A stretch of DNA of 64,000 bases from Pseudofrancisella aestuarii (GTDB taxonomy: Bacteria; Pseudomonadota; Gammaproteobacteria; Francisellales; Francisellaceae): assembly GCF_003574475.2 (NCBI RefSeq), contig NZ_QLIS02000001.1, positions 248,001 through 312,000 of the forward strand, read 5' to 3'. A program made the translations under genes and the position numbers. Below, piece after piece: positions 27,597-36,743 of this stretch. Below the pieces are notes generated by a model. It worked only from the letters and a program-made list of their open reading frames with translations. It made no database searches and was not told the DNA's origin. Position 1 is the stretch's first letter; every line of letters begins with the position of its first letter.

Positions 27597-28724
27597 ATGT
27601 CTAATCGTTATCAAATAACTAAAAAAGTAACTATAGTTGGTATGATAATAAATTGCCTTTTAGCTATGGTTAAAATGTTAATTGGTGCTATTGGAAAGTC
27701 TCCAGCATTATTTGCAGATGGTGTACATTCATTTTCAGATTTAATTAGTGACATTATGGTTCTTTTTGCTGCTAAATATGCAAATATTGGTGAAGATAAG
27801 AATCATCCATATGGCCATGAAAGAATTGAAACTTTAGCAACTTTAGCATTATCTGCAATTTTAATAACTGTAGGTTTTACTATTGTATATCATTCACTGT
27901 CTAATCTTATTATAGGAAACTATAGTACACCAGATAAGTTTACAGTTTTTGCAGCTATATTTTCAATTTTAGGAAATGAGTTTATTTATCAATATACGAT
28001 GAAAGCTGCTAATGAAATTGATTCTGATTTACTTAGAGCTAACGCATGGCATAGTAGATCAGATATGTGGTCATCTGTTGTAGTATTAATTGGTCTTATT
28101 GGAGCATTTATCGGCTTTGTCTGGATGGATGCAATAGCTGCTCTAGTAGTTTGTTATATGATTGTTAAAATGGGTATAAAATGGGGATATTCAGCAGTCT
28201 CTGAGCTTATCGATGAAGGTGTTGATGAAGAAACTAGAGCTTCTATAAAAAAAATAATTAGAGATACTGAAGGTGTTCTTGATTTCCATTGTTTAAGATC
28301 AAGAAAAATGGCTGGCAAAATTATTATTGATGTTCATATTTTAGTTGATAAATATATAACTGCTTCTGAGGGTCACTATATTGCTGAAAAAGTTAGAAGC
28401 AATATTTATTATAATATTGAAAATATAAAAGATATAACTGTCCATGTTGATGTTACCGATCATTATGATGTATTTGTAAAATTAGATAAGATTGAACCAT
28501 CTAGAAAAGAAATAATTGAACAACTAAAACATTACTGTTCTTCAACTTACTTAAATATTGATCTCCTTTTAGAAAAGAAAATGTTTTTATACTATTTAGA
28601 AAATCATATAGATATATATTTATTTTTAAAAGATGAAAAATTATTAGAAGAATATCAGCATAAATTGTCAAAATTTAAAATAAAAAATCATAATATAGAA
28701 ATTACAGTATTCGCATATATTTAA
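27597..28724 (+). CDS. cation diffusion facilitator (FieF/MntE-like) with C-terminal extension
   Basis: A 375-residue CDF transporter: six helices in about 10-215, the metal site ADGVHSFSDLISDI (about 39-52), the modified DHPYGHERIETLATL-type motif (NHPYGHERIETL), and a cytoplasmic C-terminal domain with GVLDFHCLRSRKMAGKIIIDVHILVD. Typical FieF is about 300 residues; here about 75 extra residues (300-375) contain a second small alpha/beta-looking unit. It likely exports Zn, Fe or Mn using the proton gradient; metal choice cannot be set from motif alone. Confidence 0.85.
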   Translation: MSNRYQITKKVTIVGMIINCLLAMVKMLIGAIGKSPALFADGVHSFSDLISDIMVLFAAKYANIGEDKNHPYGHERIETLATLALSAILITVGFTIVYHSLSNLIIGNYSTPDKFTVFAAIFSILGNEFIYQYTMKAANEIDSDLLRANAWHSRSDMWSSVVVLIGLIGAFIGFVWMDAIAALVVCYMIVKMGIKWGYSAVSELIDEGVDEETRASIKKIIRDTEGVLDFHCLRSRKMAGKIIIDVHILVDKYITASEGHYIAEKVRSNIYYNIENIKDITVHVDVTDHYDVFVKLDKIEPSRKEIIEQLKHYCSSTYLNIDLLLEKKMFLYYLENHIDIYLFLKDEKLLEEYQHKLSKFKIKNHNIEITVFAYI

Positions 28725-28787
28725 TCTATTTCTAATTAATTTCTAAAAATAGTATAATCTTAGTATCTAAATTTATTTTGATATCCT

Positions 28788-29657
28788 ATGAAGATAAAAA
28801 AAGCTGTTTTTCCTGTAGCAGGTTGGGGAACTAGATTTCTACCGGCTACTAAGTCTTGCCCAAAAGAAATGTTAACAGTAGTAGATAAACCTCTTATACA
28901 ATATGCTGTTGAAGAAGCTATAGAAGCTGGATGTAAAGAATTAATCTTTGTAACAAGCTCTAATAAAAAATCTTTAGAAGATCATTTTGATAGAAACTTT
29001 GAATTAGAATATTCATTAGAAAAAAAAGGTAAATTTGACCTTTTACAGACAGTTAGAAATATTATTCCTAAAGATGTAAGTTTTTTCTTTGTAAGACAGC
29101 CCGAAGCTTTAGGTTTGGGACATGCCGTGTTGTGTGCTAGACCTCTTGTAGGTATTGAAGATTTTGCTGTGCTCTTGCCTGATGATTTAATTTATAATAT
29201 AGAAGGTAAAGGTGCTTTAGCTCAAATGGTGGAAAGAGTTGATGGCACAGATATAAGAGGATGTTTAGCAACGCAAACGATTCCTAAAGATAAAACAGAG
29301 TCTTATGGCATAGTTGCAAAAGATGAAGAAAATTTTATAAAAGCTATTGTAGAAAAACCATCTCCCTCAAAAGCTCCTTCAAATACTGCTGTAGTTGGTA
29401 GATACTTATTACCAAATAAAATATTTAGATGTCTTGAGTCTACTTCAGAAGGTGCTGGTGGAGAGATTCAGCTTACAGATGCTATTGCTAGACTTATTGA
29501 TCTAGATGAAAAAGTTTTAGCCTATGATTTTCAAGGCACTCGATATGATTGTGGAAGTAAATTAGATTTTCTTATAGCTAATTATGAGCTAGCACACGTT
29601 CATCCTGAACTTGGAGAAAAATTTAAAGGATACTTAAAAGAAAGAAATAATAAATAA
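28788..29657 (+). CDS. galU: UTP-glucose-1-phosphate uridylyltransferase
   Basis: A 289-residue nucleotidyltransferase making UDP-glucose for LPS and other glycans. Motifs: KKAVFPVAGWGTRFLPATKSCPKEML at the N-terminus (G-x-G-T-R-x-LP-x-T-K), the central LLPDDLI, and VVGRYLLPNKIF. Usual length. A TATAAT (28753-28758) upstream may be its -10 box, but the -35 is poor. Its stop abuts the convergent acetoacetate decarboxylase gene with no bases between. Confidence 0.95.
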   Translation: MKIKKAVFPVAGWGTRFLPATKSCPKEMLTVVDKPLIQYAVEEAIEAGCKELIFVTSSNKKSLEDHFDRNFELEYSLEKKGKFDLLQTVRNIIPKDVSFFFVRQPEALGLGHAVLCARPLVGIEDFAVLLPDDLIYNIEGKGALAQMVERVDGTDIRGCLATQTIPKDKTESYGIVAKDEENFIKAIVEKPSPSKAPSNTAVVGRYLLPNKIFRCLESTSEGAGGEIQLTDAIARLIDLDEKVLAYDFQGTRYDCGSKLDFLIANYELAHVHPELGEKFKGYLKERNNK

Positions 29658-30398
29658 TTATTTTAGATAATCAAAAACAACTTCTCCGAAACCTAGTGTT
29701 ACATCAGCAATAAAATGTGAACCTTTAACGATTTCTTTTACTGGTAAATGATTAAGAGCTGCTTGTACATGATTAAAAACTTGTAAATCAACAGGGCCAG
29801 TCCAAGCTCCTTTTACAGTTACATCTTTTACATGATATTTAACTAGTTCACATATACTTACATCTTTACCGTTTACATGCGGAATTGTTTTAAGTAAAAA
29901 GTTTGGAGTTTCTTCTAAAGATTTTTTAATAATATCTTTATTGAGCTCTTCATATTTATAACCCATAGTACCAAAAGCTACATCTATACTATTATATTTA
30001 ACTGTACCTAATAGAGTATCAGAATCTACAATTAGAGTAGGGTGAGCATATTTTTTTGGGAATCCCCAAATTTCACGACCTGCTGCAATAGATGGTAAAT
30101 TATCTAATAGCATAATATGAGAATATAGACCTTTTTTACCCTCAAATTCAACCTCTATAAGTTGTCCAGCCTCATTAAAGCTACCAAAACCATTAGCATC
30201 ATGCATTTTCATAAATTCAAATTTTACAATACCTGTTGGTTTAAGAGGCTCTGGAACATATTTTTTTAAAATTTCTAAATCAGCTTTATAGTCAATAATA
30301 AAGTATTCTCTATTTGTAAACTTATAAGCTATTCTATTTGCTGTAGGGGATACTAGAGGCATTGAAAAAACATTTTTTCTAACATCTTCTATTTTCAT
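29658..30398 (-). CDS. adc: acetoacetate decarboxylase
   Basis: A 246-residue protein closely resembling clostridial acetoacetate decarboxylase. EIWGFPKKYAHPTL holds the Schiff-base lysine in the family PKK motif; VDSDTLLGTVKY, ATMGYK-type (GTMGYKYEELN) and the C-terminal VTVKGAWTGPVDLQVFNHVQA are conserved. It would convert acetoacetate to acetone and CO2. I use the ATG at 30398 with GGAG about 9 bases ahead; an upstream ATG at 30428 would add ten residues absent from the family. Physiological role here is unknown: no adjacent CoA-transferase is present. Confidence 0.88.
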   Translation of the reverse strand: MKIEDVRKNVFSMPLVSPTANRIAYKFTNREYFIIDYKADLEILKKYVPEPLKPTGIVKFEFMKMHDANGFGSFNEAGQLIEVEFEGKKGLYSHIMLLDNLPSIAAGREIWGFPKKYAHPTLIVDSDTLLGTVKYNSIDVAFGTMGYKYEELNKDIIKKSLEETPNFLLKTIPHVNGKDVSICELVKYHVKDVTVKGAWTGPVDLQVFNHVQAALNHLPVKEIVKGSHFIADVTLGFGEVVFDYLK

Positions 30399-30488
30399 AA
30401 AATTTCTCCAATATTTTGAATAGTTCATTTTTATTATATAATTAAACTTAAATATAAAGTACTACCTCTTATAGAAAACGATTTATTT

Positions 30489-31451
30489 ATGAATAAAACT
30501 CAACAGCGAATATTTGACTTCTTAGATGATCAAAAATATATAAGTGGTACAGAAATAGGTGAAAAGCTAGGTATTAGTAGAGCTGCTATTTCTAAAAATA
30601 TTAAAAAATTAAAAGATATATATCAAATAAATATATTATCTAATCCTAGAGTTGGCTATCTTTTAGAAGAAAAATTAGATCTTATAGATAAAGATAAATT
30701 AAATAAAAAATTTAAAAATATTGAATACTTTTATACTATTGATTCTACTTCTAATTATGCGATAAGGGAGCAAAATAGTTTTCTTAATAATACAATTTTT
30801 ATATCAGAGTATCAGACACAGGGTTTTGGAAGATTTAATAGGGAGTGGGTTTCTCCTTTTGGTAAAAATATATATTGTACTCTTCTTGAGTTTGTAGATT
30901 TGGATATATCTAAATTACCGGGTTTATCTTTAGTTATTTCTATAAGTATTTCTAAAACTTTAGAAAAAATAGGTTTAAATCCTAAATTAAAATGGCCTAA
31001 TGATATTTTTATTAAAAATAAAAAAATAGCTGGTGTAATAATAAATGTTTCTGCTGAGGTTAATGATAAAGCTAAATTATTTATTGGTTTTGGCTTAAAT
31101 GTTAATATGCAAAAAGATAATAAAATAAAAACAGAATGGACATCTTTGAAACTAGAATTACAAACTCATATAGATAGAACAAAATTATTATCAGAGATAA
31201 TAAAAAATATACAAGATGATATAAAGATTTTTACTAATGAAGGTTTCTCTTATTTCAAAGAAGAATATGAAAAGATTAATTATTTAAAAGATAAATTATT
31301 TACATTAAAGCTAGGAAATAAAGAATTTAATAATTGCAAATATATAGGCTTATCAAATATAGGTGAAATAGTTATAGAGAGTGAAGAAAAAACTTACTCC
31401 TTCTCATCTGGTGAAATTAGTATTTTAGATAGTTCTATAAAGTCTAAATAA
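30489..31451 (+). CDS. birA: biotin-[acetyl-CoA-carboxylase] ligase and biotin operon repressor
   Basis: A 320-residue bifunctional BirA. N-terminal winged helix (about 3-60, [24 protein letters not shown]), catalytic domain with biotinyl-AMP loop [19 protein letters not shown] (canonical G-R-G-R-x-x-x-W form replaced by GFGRFNREW), and [17 protein letters not shown], then the C-terminal SH3-like domain. The DNA-binding domain, together with an operator between bioB and bioA, means it can regulate biotin genes. The 3' end overlaps the convergent bioD by 58 bases. Confidence 0.93.
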   Translation: MNKTQQRIFDFLDDQKYISGTEIGEKLGISRAAISKNIKKLKDIYQINILSNPRVGYLLEEKLDLIDKDKLNKKFKNIEYFYTIDSTSNYAIREQNSFLNNTIFISEYQTQGFGRFNREWVSPFGKNIYCTLLEFVDLDISKLPGLSLVISISISKTLEKIGLNPKLKWPNDIFIKNKKIAGVIINVSAEVNDKAKLFIGFGLNVNMQKDNKIKTEWTSLKLELQTHIDRTKLLSEIIKNIQDDIKIFTNEGFSYFKEEYEKINYLKDKLFTLKLGNKEFNNCKYIGLSNIGEIVIESEEKTYSFSSGEISILDSSIKSK

Positions 31452-32074
31452 TCACTATATCTTTTAATTTTAGCTAAACATTTCATTTTTGAAAAAGCTT
31501 CTATAGTCTCTATTTGTTCATCTATGTAAGCTACATTTTTATCACAATTTGCTACCCAGCCTAAACATTTAATATTATTATTTTCTAATTCATTTAAAGT
31601 TAGTAAAGTATGATTTATACAACCAACTTTAATACTTGAAACTAAGAGTATTGGGATATTTAATAGTTTTATTAAGTCTAACTGTGTAACAGTATTAGAA
31701 TATGGAGTCAAAAGTCCACCAGCTCCTTCTATTAATAAAATATCATAATCTTTACTATAGTTAATTTTTATAAACTCCTCTAAAGATTCTAATTTGATAT
31801 TTATCCTCATCTTTTTAGCTGCAATATGAGGTGCTACAGCCTTATCAAAAGAAATACAATTAATTTGTTCTGGAGAATATTTTTGGCTATACGCATTATA
31901 AATGCTTTCAACATCTTCAGCTAAGTCATAACCTTGATTTTTTCCAGAAGCAACAGGTTTAAGACATAAAGATTTTATATTTTGATGTTCATAAGCTTTT
32001 ATTAAATTAGTTGATATGTATGTTTTACCAACTTCAGTGTCTGTACCTATTATAAAAACTTTCTTCATAGTCAC
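31394..32074 (-). CDS. bioD: dethiobiotin synthetase
   Basis: A 226-residue P-loop enzyme closing the ureido ring of dethiobiotin from DAPA, CO2 and ATP. Walker A-type [15 protein letters not shown] at residues 6-20; KPVASG (about 40-45) and [13 protein letters not shown] (about 115-127) are family motifs. Last gene of bioBFCD; overlaps bioC by 4 bases. Its C-terminal 19 codons or so lie antisense to the 3' end of birA, an unusually long convergent overlap. Confidence 0.93.
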   Translation of the reverse strand: MTMKKVFIIGTDTEVGKTYISTNLIKAYEHQNIKSLCLKPVASGKNQGYDLAEDVESIYNAYSQKYSPEQINCISFDKAVAPHIAAKKMRINIKLESLEEFIKINYSKDYDILLIEGAGGLLTPYSNTVTQLDLIKLLNIPILLVSSIKVGCINHTLLTLNELENNNIKCLGWVANCDKNVAYIDEQIETIEAFSKMKCLAKIKRYSDYLDFIELSKILISPDEKE

Positions 32075-32811
32075 TCCTTATAACAAATAAACAAACCAAC
32101 ATGATACGTTAATTTATAGCTATAATCTTTATTTAACAGATTTCTAATCTGCCTGAAATTAATCTCAGAAGATTCCCCAGTATATGTATGCACACCTGTT
32201 TTTCTTAAATGATCTATAAGAGAACTAAAATTATGAAATTCTAAAGTATAGTAAAAGACATCTGTATATAGAGACATTAAATTATGGTTATCAACGATTC
32301 TAAGCACACTATCTCTGGTGGGCATCTCATTAACTCTTAATATTTTTGAAATCTCATAAAAGTTATCTGATAACAAAGTAGTAAAAGAGAGTACTGATTT
32401 TTCATTTAATTTAGCTTCAAGATTTTTTATTAACTCATTTAAATCTTTACTCCATTGAAAAGACATATTGGAAAAAATTAAATCATATTTTGAGTTTAGT
32501 AAATGTAGCTCTTCATCAAAATTTAACTCAAAAAAATTAATATTTTGCTTTGAAAAATTTTCTGTTGTTATATTTGCTAAAGTTAAGTCTGCTATATCTA
32601 ATTTTTTAGGATTAAATTTATTATATAACTCTAATGGTTCAGACATATTTCTAATACCTAGATTTAGGATATTACTTATTTTTATATTTTCAACTAACTT
32701 ATAACTTATATCTAAAAGCTGCTCTTTGACATTATTTTGAACTATTGAATTTGTATTATAATCTTTAGTTGAGGAAAATTTGTGTTTAACCTTCTCGTAT
32801 ACATTATTCAT
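32071..32811 (-). CDS. bioC: malonyl-ACP O-methyltransferase
   Basis: A 246-residue SAM methyltransferase-like protein that starts pimeloyl synthesis by methylating malonyl-ACP. Recognised from position (between bioF and bioD), length, and motifs: [19 protein letters not shown] in place of the usual motif [23 protein letters not shown] (the conserved S-N-x-x-x-Q-W), and the C-terminal [15 protein letters not shown]. The SAM glycine motif is divergent (LNLGIRN instead of D-x-G-x-G-x-G). Overlaps bioF by 8 bases and bioD by 4. Confidence 0.87.
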   Translation of the reverse strand: MNNVYEKVKHKFSSTKDYNTNSIVQNNVKEQLLDISYKLVENIKISNILNLGIRNMSEPLELYNKFNPKKLDIADLTLANITTENFSKQNINFFELNFDEELHLLNSKYDLIFSNMSFQWSKDLNELIKNLEAKLNEKSVLSFTTLLSDNFYEISKILRVNEMPTRDSVLRIVDNHNLMSLYTDVFYYTLEFHNFSSLIDHLRKTGVHTYTGESSEINFRQIRNLLNKDYSYKLTYHVGLFICYKE

Positions 32812-33913
32812 TATGTTTACCTTTATTTAAAATACTTATAACCATATCTATCTCATTGAAAGAATTATTTGCATGTATAGAAAATCTTAATATTGGTTGA
32901 TTTTTGGGAACTGTTGGATATCTAAAGCAGGAAACAGCTATATTATTTTTATCTAAAATATTCTTTAATTTTATAGCTAAATTATTATCATTAATTAGAA
33001 TACTTTTAATTGGAGAAATATCTTTTGAAACTAAATTTAAATTATTTTTTTCACAAAGCTTATTAAAATACTTTATATTTTCTTTTAACTTATGCCTTTG
33101 TAGGTCAGCTTCTTTTAGATTTTCTAATTGAGTTATAGAAGCTTCTAAAATCAATGGTGGTAATGCTGTGGTATAAATATAATTTCTAGCAAACTGTAGT
33201 AAGTATTCAGCTATTTCATTAGTTGTACAAACTACAGCGCCTATACCACCAAAAGCTTTACCAAGAGGAAATATAGCTATAGTACAGTTCTCATAGTTTA
33301 AATTATAATAATTTATAGAGCCTGCTCCATTCTCCCCAAGAATACCAAAACTATGGGCTTCATCTACAATTAGCCTATTATTTTGTAAAGGAGCTAATTC
33401 AGTTAAATTTGTAATAGTACCTGTAGTGCTAAATATACCTTCTGTAACAATAAAACTATTTTTATCATAGATATTCTTTAGATGATCCAATTCTTGATGT
33501 TTATATCGTTTAAGTTTTGCTCCTGAAAGTTTAATCCCATCAATTGTAGAGGCATGAATATTTTTATCAGCAAATAAAGTATCTTCTTTTGTGAAAAGGG
33601 TAGAATATATAGCTAAATTAGCCATAAAACCTGAATTAAAGAATATAGCTTTAGGATAATTTACAAATTTAGCAAATCTCTCTTCAAACTCTTTAACACT
33701 ACTATTATAGCCACATACTACAGATGAACCTTTACTTCCAAATCCAAATTTTCTAAACCCCTCTAAAATTGACTTCTCTAGATTTTCTAATGAAGAGATA
33801 TTTAAATAATCACTAGTTGTAAAATCTATAGTCTTTTTAGAATCAAATGTATTAAGTTTCCTTAATAAGTAATGCTCTTTATATTCAAGATATTTCTGTT
33901 CTAAATGTTTCAT
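32804..33913 (-). CDS. bioF: 8-amino-7-oxononanoate synthase
   Basis: A 369-residue PLP enzyme condensing pimeloyl-ACP with L-alanine. Family blocks: FTTSDYLNI, FGFGSKGSSVVCGYN, FFNSGFMANLAIYSTLF, DEAHSFGILGENGAGS, and IFPLGKAFGGIGAVVC with the PLP lysine. Slightly shorter than E. coli BioF (384). Second gene of the bioBFCD operon, 2 bases after bioB. Confidence 0.95.
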   Translation of the reverse strand: MKHLEQKYLEYKEHYLLRKLNTFDSKKTIDFTTSDYLNISSLENLEKSILEGFRKFGFGSKGSSVVCGYNSSVKEFEERFAKFVNYPKAIFFNSGFMANLAIYSTLFTKEDTLFADKNIHASTIDGIKLSGAKLKRYKHQELDHLKNIYDKNSFIVTEGIFSTTGTITNLTELAPLQNNRLIVDEAHSFGILGENGAGSINYYNLNYENCTIAIFPLGKAFGGIGAVVCTTNEIAEYLLQFARNYIYTTALPPLILEASITQLENLKEADLQRHKLKENIKYFNKLCEKNNLNLVSKDISPIKSILINDNNLAIKLKNILDKNNIAVSCFRYPTVPKNQPILRFSIHANNSFNEIDMVISILNKGKHNE

Positions 33914-33915
33914 AA

Positions 33916-34854
33916 TTAAGCTACAGCATTGGAAGATAATCCAAGTTTTGATAGCAAATATTGATCTGAATTTATAGAAGCATTATTCTCGGTAAGAAGC
34001 TTATCACCATAAAAGATTGAATTTATCCCAGCAATAAAACAAAGAGTTTGTGTCTCTAATGACATATATTCCCTACCTGCTGAAAGTCTAAGTCTTGCTT
34101 TAGGAAATAAAATTCTTGTAGTTGCAATAAATCTAACTAGATCAAGATTATCAACTTGTGCTTTAGAATATTTATCACCTAAAGGTGTACCTTTTACCGG
34201 GATTAATGTATTAATAGGAATACTTTTAGGTTCTGCTGGTAAATTTAAAAGCTCCAATAATAAATTTAGTCTGTCGTTTAAGGACTCACCCATACCAAGA
34301 ATACCTCCACAACAGACATTAATATTAGCATTAGCAACATTTCTAATAGTTTCTAATCTTTCATCAAATTTACGTGTGGAGATAATCTCTGGATAAAATT
34401 CTCTAGATGTATCTAAATTATGATTATAATAATCCAATCCGGCTTCTTTTAATGTCTGTGCTTCATCACTATTTATAGTACCTAGTGTTACGCATGTTTC
34501 TAAACCTAAACTTTTAACGTCAGAGATAATCTCAGCAACTTTATCTAAGTCTTTTTTAGGAATACTTCTCCAAGCAGCTCCCATACAAAACCTTTTAGAG
34601 CCATTATCTTTTGCTCTTTGAGCTTCTGCTAATATATTTTCTTTATCAAGTAGTCTATGCTTTTCTATATTAGTATTGTAATGTCCACTCTGTGGACAAT
34701 ATTTACAATCTTCTGGACATGCTCCTGTCTTTATACTTTTTAAAGAACATAACTCAATATCATTATCAAAATGTTTTTTATGTGTAGATAGTGCAAGGAA
34801 AACTAATTCAGTTAATGGTTTGTTATATATTTCTTTTACTTCTTCTAAAGTCAT
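33916..34854 (-). CDS. bioB: biotin synthase
   Basis: A 312-residue radical SAM enzyme inserting sulfur into dethiobiotin. Radical SAM cysteines C46, C50 and C53 in [15 protein letters not shown]; cysteines of the auxiliary [2Fe-2S] cluster region ([26 protein letters not shown]) and the [11 protein letters not shown] block with the arginine ligand are present. First gene of the minus-strand bioBFCD operon, with a TTGACA promoter under a BirA operator. Confidence 0.97.
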   Translation of the reverse strand: MTLEEVKEIYNKPLTELVFLALSTHKKHFDNDIELCSLKSIKTGACPEDCKYCPQSGHYNTNIEKHRLLDKENILAEAQRAKDNGSKRFCMGAAWRSIPKKDLDKVAEIISDVKSLGLETCVTLGTINSDEAQTLKEAGLDYYNHNLDTSREFYPEIISTRKFDERLETIRNVANANINVCCGGILGMGESLNDRLNLLLELLNLPAEPKSIPINTLIPVKGTPLGDKYSKAQVDNLDLVRFIATTRILFPKARLRLSAGREYMSLETQTLCFIAGINSIFYGDKLLTENNASINSDQYLLSKLGLSSNAVA

Positions 34855-34875
34855 AATTGATTACAGTTAATTTTA

Positions 34876-34905
34876 TTGTAAATAATCTTATCTCGTGTTT
34901 ATAAT
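34876..34905 (+). promoter_or_regulatory. promoter of bioA
   Basis: TTGTAA (34876-34881) and a perfect TATAAT (34900-34905) with 18 bases between. Transcription would start near 34912, inside the BirA operator at 34908-34940. Confidence 0.6.
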
Positions 34906-34914
34906 TTATGTCAA
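34885..34914 (-). promoter_or_regulatory. promoter of bioBFCD
   Basis: On the minus strand a perfect TTGACA (plus-strand 34914-34909) is followed after 18 bases by TAAGAT (34890-34885). The start would be near 34878. The promoter overlaps the bioA promoter face to face, and its -35 lies in the left half of the BirA operator. Confidence 0.6.
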
Positions 34915-34940
34915 CCATATTTTATAGAAAAGGTTTACAT
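34908..34940. promoter_or_regulatory. BirA operator (bioO) between bioB and bioA
   Basis: ATGTCAACC (34908-34916), 15 bases, then GGTTTACAT (34932-34940). The proteobacterial BirA site is TTGTAAACC-N14-16-GGTTTACAA; the two halves match it at 7 and 8 of 9 positions and match each other (as inverted repeats) at 8 of 9. The site covers the bioB -35, the predicted bioA start and the bioA ribosome site, so biotinyl-AMP-BirA bound here could silence both directions. birA itself is nearby at 30489-31451. Confidence 0.82.
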
Positions 34941-34941
34941 A

Positions 34942-36225
34942 ATGTACAATACAAATATTTGGCATCCATGTACACAAATGAAAGATTATGAAAAAATACC
35001 TCCCTTAAATGTTATCAAAACAGAAGGGCGATATATTTATACTAAAGATAATAGAAAGCTTTTTGATGTTACTTCTAGCTGGTGGTGTAAGTCTTTAGGG
35101 CATAGACATCCATATATAATTAATAGATTAAAAGAGCAACTTGATAAGTATGGACACACAATATTTGCTAATACAACTAATGACGAAATAGATAGGTTTA
35201 GTCAAAGAATTTGTGACTTAACAGGTATGAATAAAACTTTATATGCTGGCGATGGTTCTTCTGCTGTTGAAATAGCCCTTAAAATGACTATCCATCTTAG
35301 AAGTTTTCAACATAAAACTAAAAAAAACAAATTTGTCTGTTTAGAAAACTCATATCATGGTGAGACTTTAGCAACTATGAGTGTTAGTGATTGTGGTTTA
35401 TATTCTAATCCATATAAATCTTTATTATTTGAGAGTTTTATACTTAAAAATATTCCTTATGTAACAGGTAAAAATGACCCTTTATGGTCAAATGCTGAAA
35501 ACTATTGGCTAGACTCAAAAAAATACTTGGAACAACATAAGGATTCTATAAATGCTTTAATAGTTGAGCCAATATGCCAAGGTGCTGGAGGAATGCTACT
35601 TTATAGTAAAGATTACTTAAATAGACTTTGTAAATGGTGTAAAGAGAATAATATCTATATTATCTTTGATGAAATCATGACTGGAGTGGGGCGCTTAGAT
35701 AAATTATTTGCTTATGAGTATCTAGATATAAAGCCAGACTTTTTATGTTTATCAAAAGGTTTAACATCTGGAATTATTCCTTTTAGTGTTGTTTTAACAA
35801 AAGATGAATATTATAAAATGTTTTATGCTGATGAGTTAAGTAAAGCTTTTCTACATTCACATACTCATAGTGGTAACGTGTTAGGTGCAGTTGTAGCAAA
35901 TGCAGTATTAGATATATTTGAAAAAGAAGATATATTGGAAAATGTAAATCATTTAGAAAAACAATTCTTAGAAGCTTTTACTCAATTACAGAAAGAAATA
36001 CCAATATTAACAAATATAAGAAATATTGGAGCAATGATAGCTGCTGACTTAGATATAAGTAAGCAAAGAGCTGGATTAGATGTTTATAGAGAATCTATAA
36101 AGCTAGGAGCTTTATTAAGACCTTTAGGAAATACTATCTATTGGTTACCACCTTTAAATTCAACATTTGAAGAAATAAATCAGCTAAAAGATATTACAAA
36201 ACTATCTATCTTAAAAGCTTTATGA
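34942..36225 (+). CDS. bioA: adenosylmethionine-8-amino-7-oxononanoate aminotransferase
   Basis: A 427-residue class III PLP aminotransferase giving DAPA with SAM as amino donor. Blocks: WHPCTQMKDYE start, VTSSWWCKSLGHRHP, YAGDGSSAVEIALKM, IIFDEIMTGVGRLDK (Asp to PLP nitrogen) and LCLSKGLTSGIIP (PLP lysine). Transcribed divergently from bioB. Ends 6 bases inside the convergent DUF4442 gene. Confidence 0.95.
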   Translation: MYNTNIWHPCTQMKDYEKIPPLNVIKTEGRYIYTKDNRKLFDVTSSWWCKSLGHRHPYIINRLKEQLDKYGHTIFANTTNDEIDRFSQRICDLTGMNKTLYAGDGSSAVEIALKMTIHLRSFQHKTKKNKFVCLENSYHGETLATMSVSDCGLYSNPYKSLLFESFILKNIPYVTGKNDPLWSNAENYWLDSKKYLEQHKDSINALIVEPICQGAGGMLLYSKDYLNRLCKWCKENNIYIIFDEIMTGVGRLDKLFAYEYLDIKPDFLCLSKGLTSGIIPFSVVLTKDEYYKMFYADELSKAFLHSHTHSGNVLGAVVANAVLDIFEKEDILENVNHLEKQFLEAFTQLQKEIPILTNIRNIGAMIAADLDISKQRAGLDVYRESIKLGALLRPLGNTIYWLPPLNSTFEEINQLKDITKLSILKAL

Positions 36226-36723
36226 CTTATTTCTATTCATAAAATAAACTTTATCTGCTATATAAATTGTTTTAGTTGCTTTTGCGTAGATATTGTTATC
36301 TAGATCTCTATATTCAACAGGAAGCTCTACAACAGCTTTATTTTTTACTTTTATCTTTTCTTTTATTTCATCAATATGTTCTAAAGTTAGTAAAAATTTA
36401 GCATATACATTTTTATCAATTGGTTTTAGATACTGAATATTAGCAGCTAAATCCCAAACACTATAATCATCCCCTAATATATGACATAGCTGAAGAGGGT
36501 ATATAGGGTCTAATGATGAATATATAGCTCCACCAAAACCAGTACCATGATAATTCTTAGTAGTTTCTGTAAGATGAAATTCTAAATGTACTTCCAAAAA
36601 ATCATCAGAAATAAATATAATTTCACCACCAGTAGCCATAAAAGCAGGAAATTTATTAAATGTATTTTTTAAAATTATTGCTTCTTTATTAGAATTTTTT
36701 TCAGTTGGAAAAATAGGTTTCAT
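36220..36723 (-). CDS. DUF4442-family hot-dog protein (putative thioesterase)
   Basis: A 167-residue hot-dog fold protein. The block NYHGTGFGGAIYSSLDPIYPLQLCHILG matches DUF4442/YiiD-type thioesterases. It lies between bioA and the BioJ-like esterase, 20 bases downstream of the latter on the same strand, so an acyl-chain role linked to pimeloyl synthesis is imaginable, but there is no direct evidence. Confidence 0.7.
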   Translation of the reverse strand: MKPIFPTEKNSNKEAIILKNTFNKFPAFMATGGEIIFISDDFLEVHLEFHLTETTKNYHGTGFGGAIYSSLDPIYPLQLCHILGDDYSVWDLAANIQYLKPIDKNVYAKFLLTLEHIDEIKEKIKVKNKAVVELPVEYRDLDNNIYAKATKTIYIADKVYFMNRNKS

Positions 36724-36743
36724 TATTCCTCCTATTAGAATTT

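Noticed and set aside
32071-32811. bioC as a decayed gene because its SAM glycine motif is unusual
   Set aside because: The frame is intact, overlaps both neighbours in step, and keeps the later conserved S-N-x-x-x-Q-W block and C-terminus.
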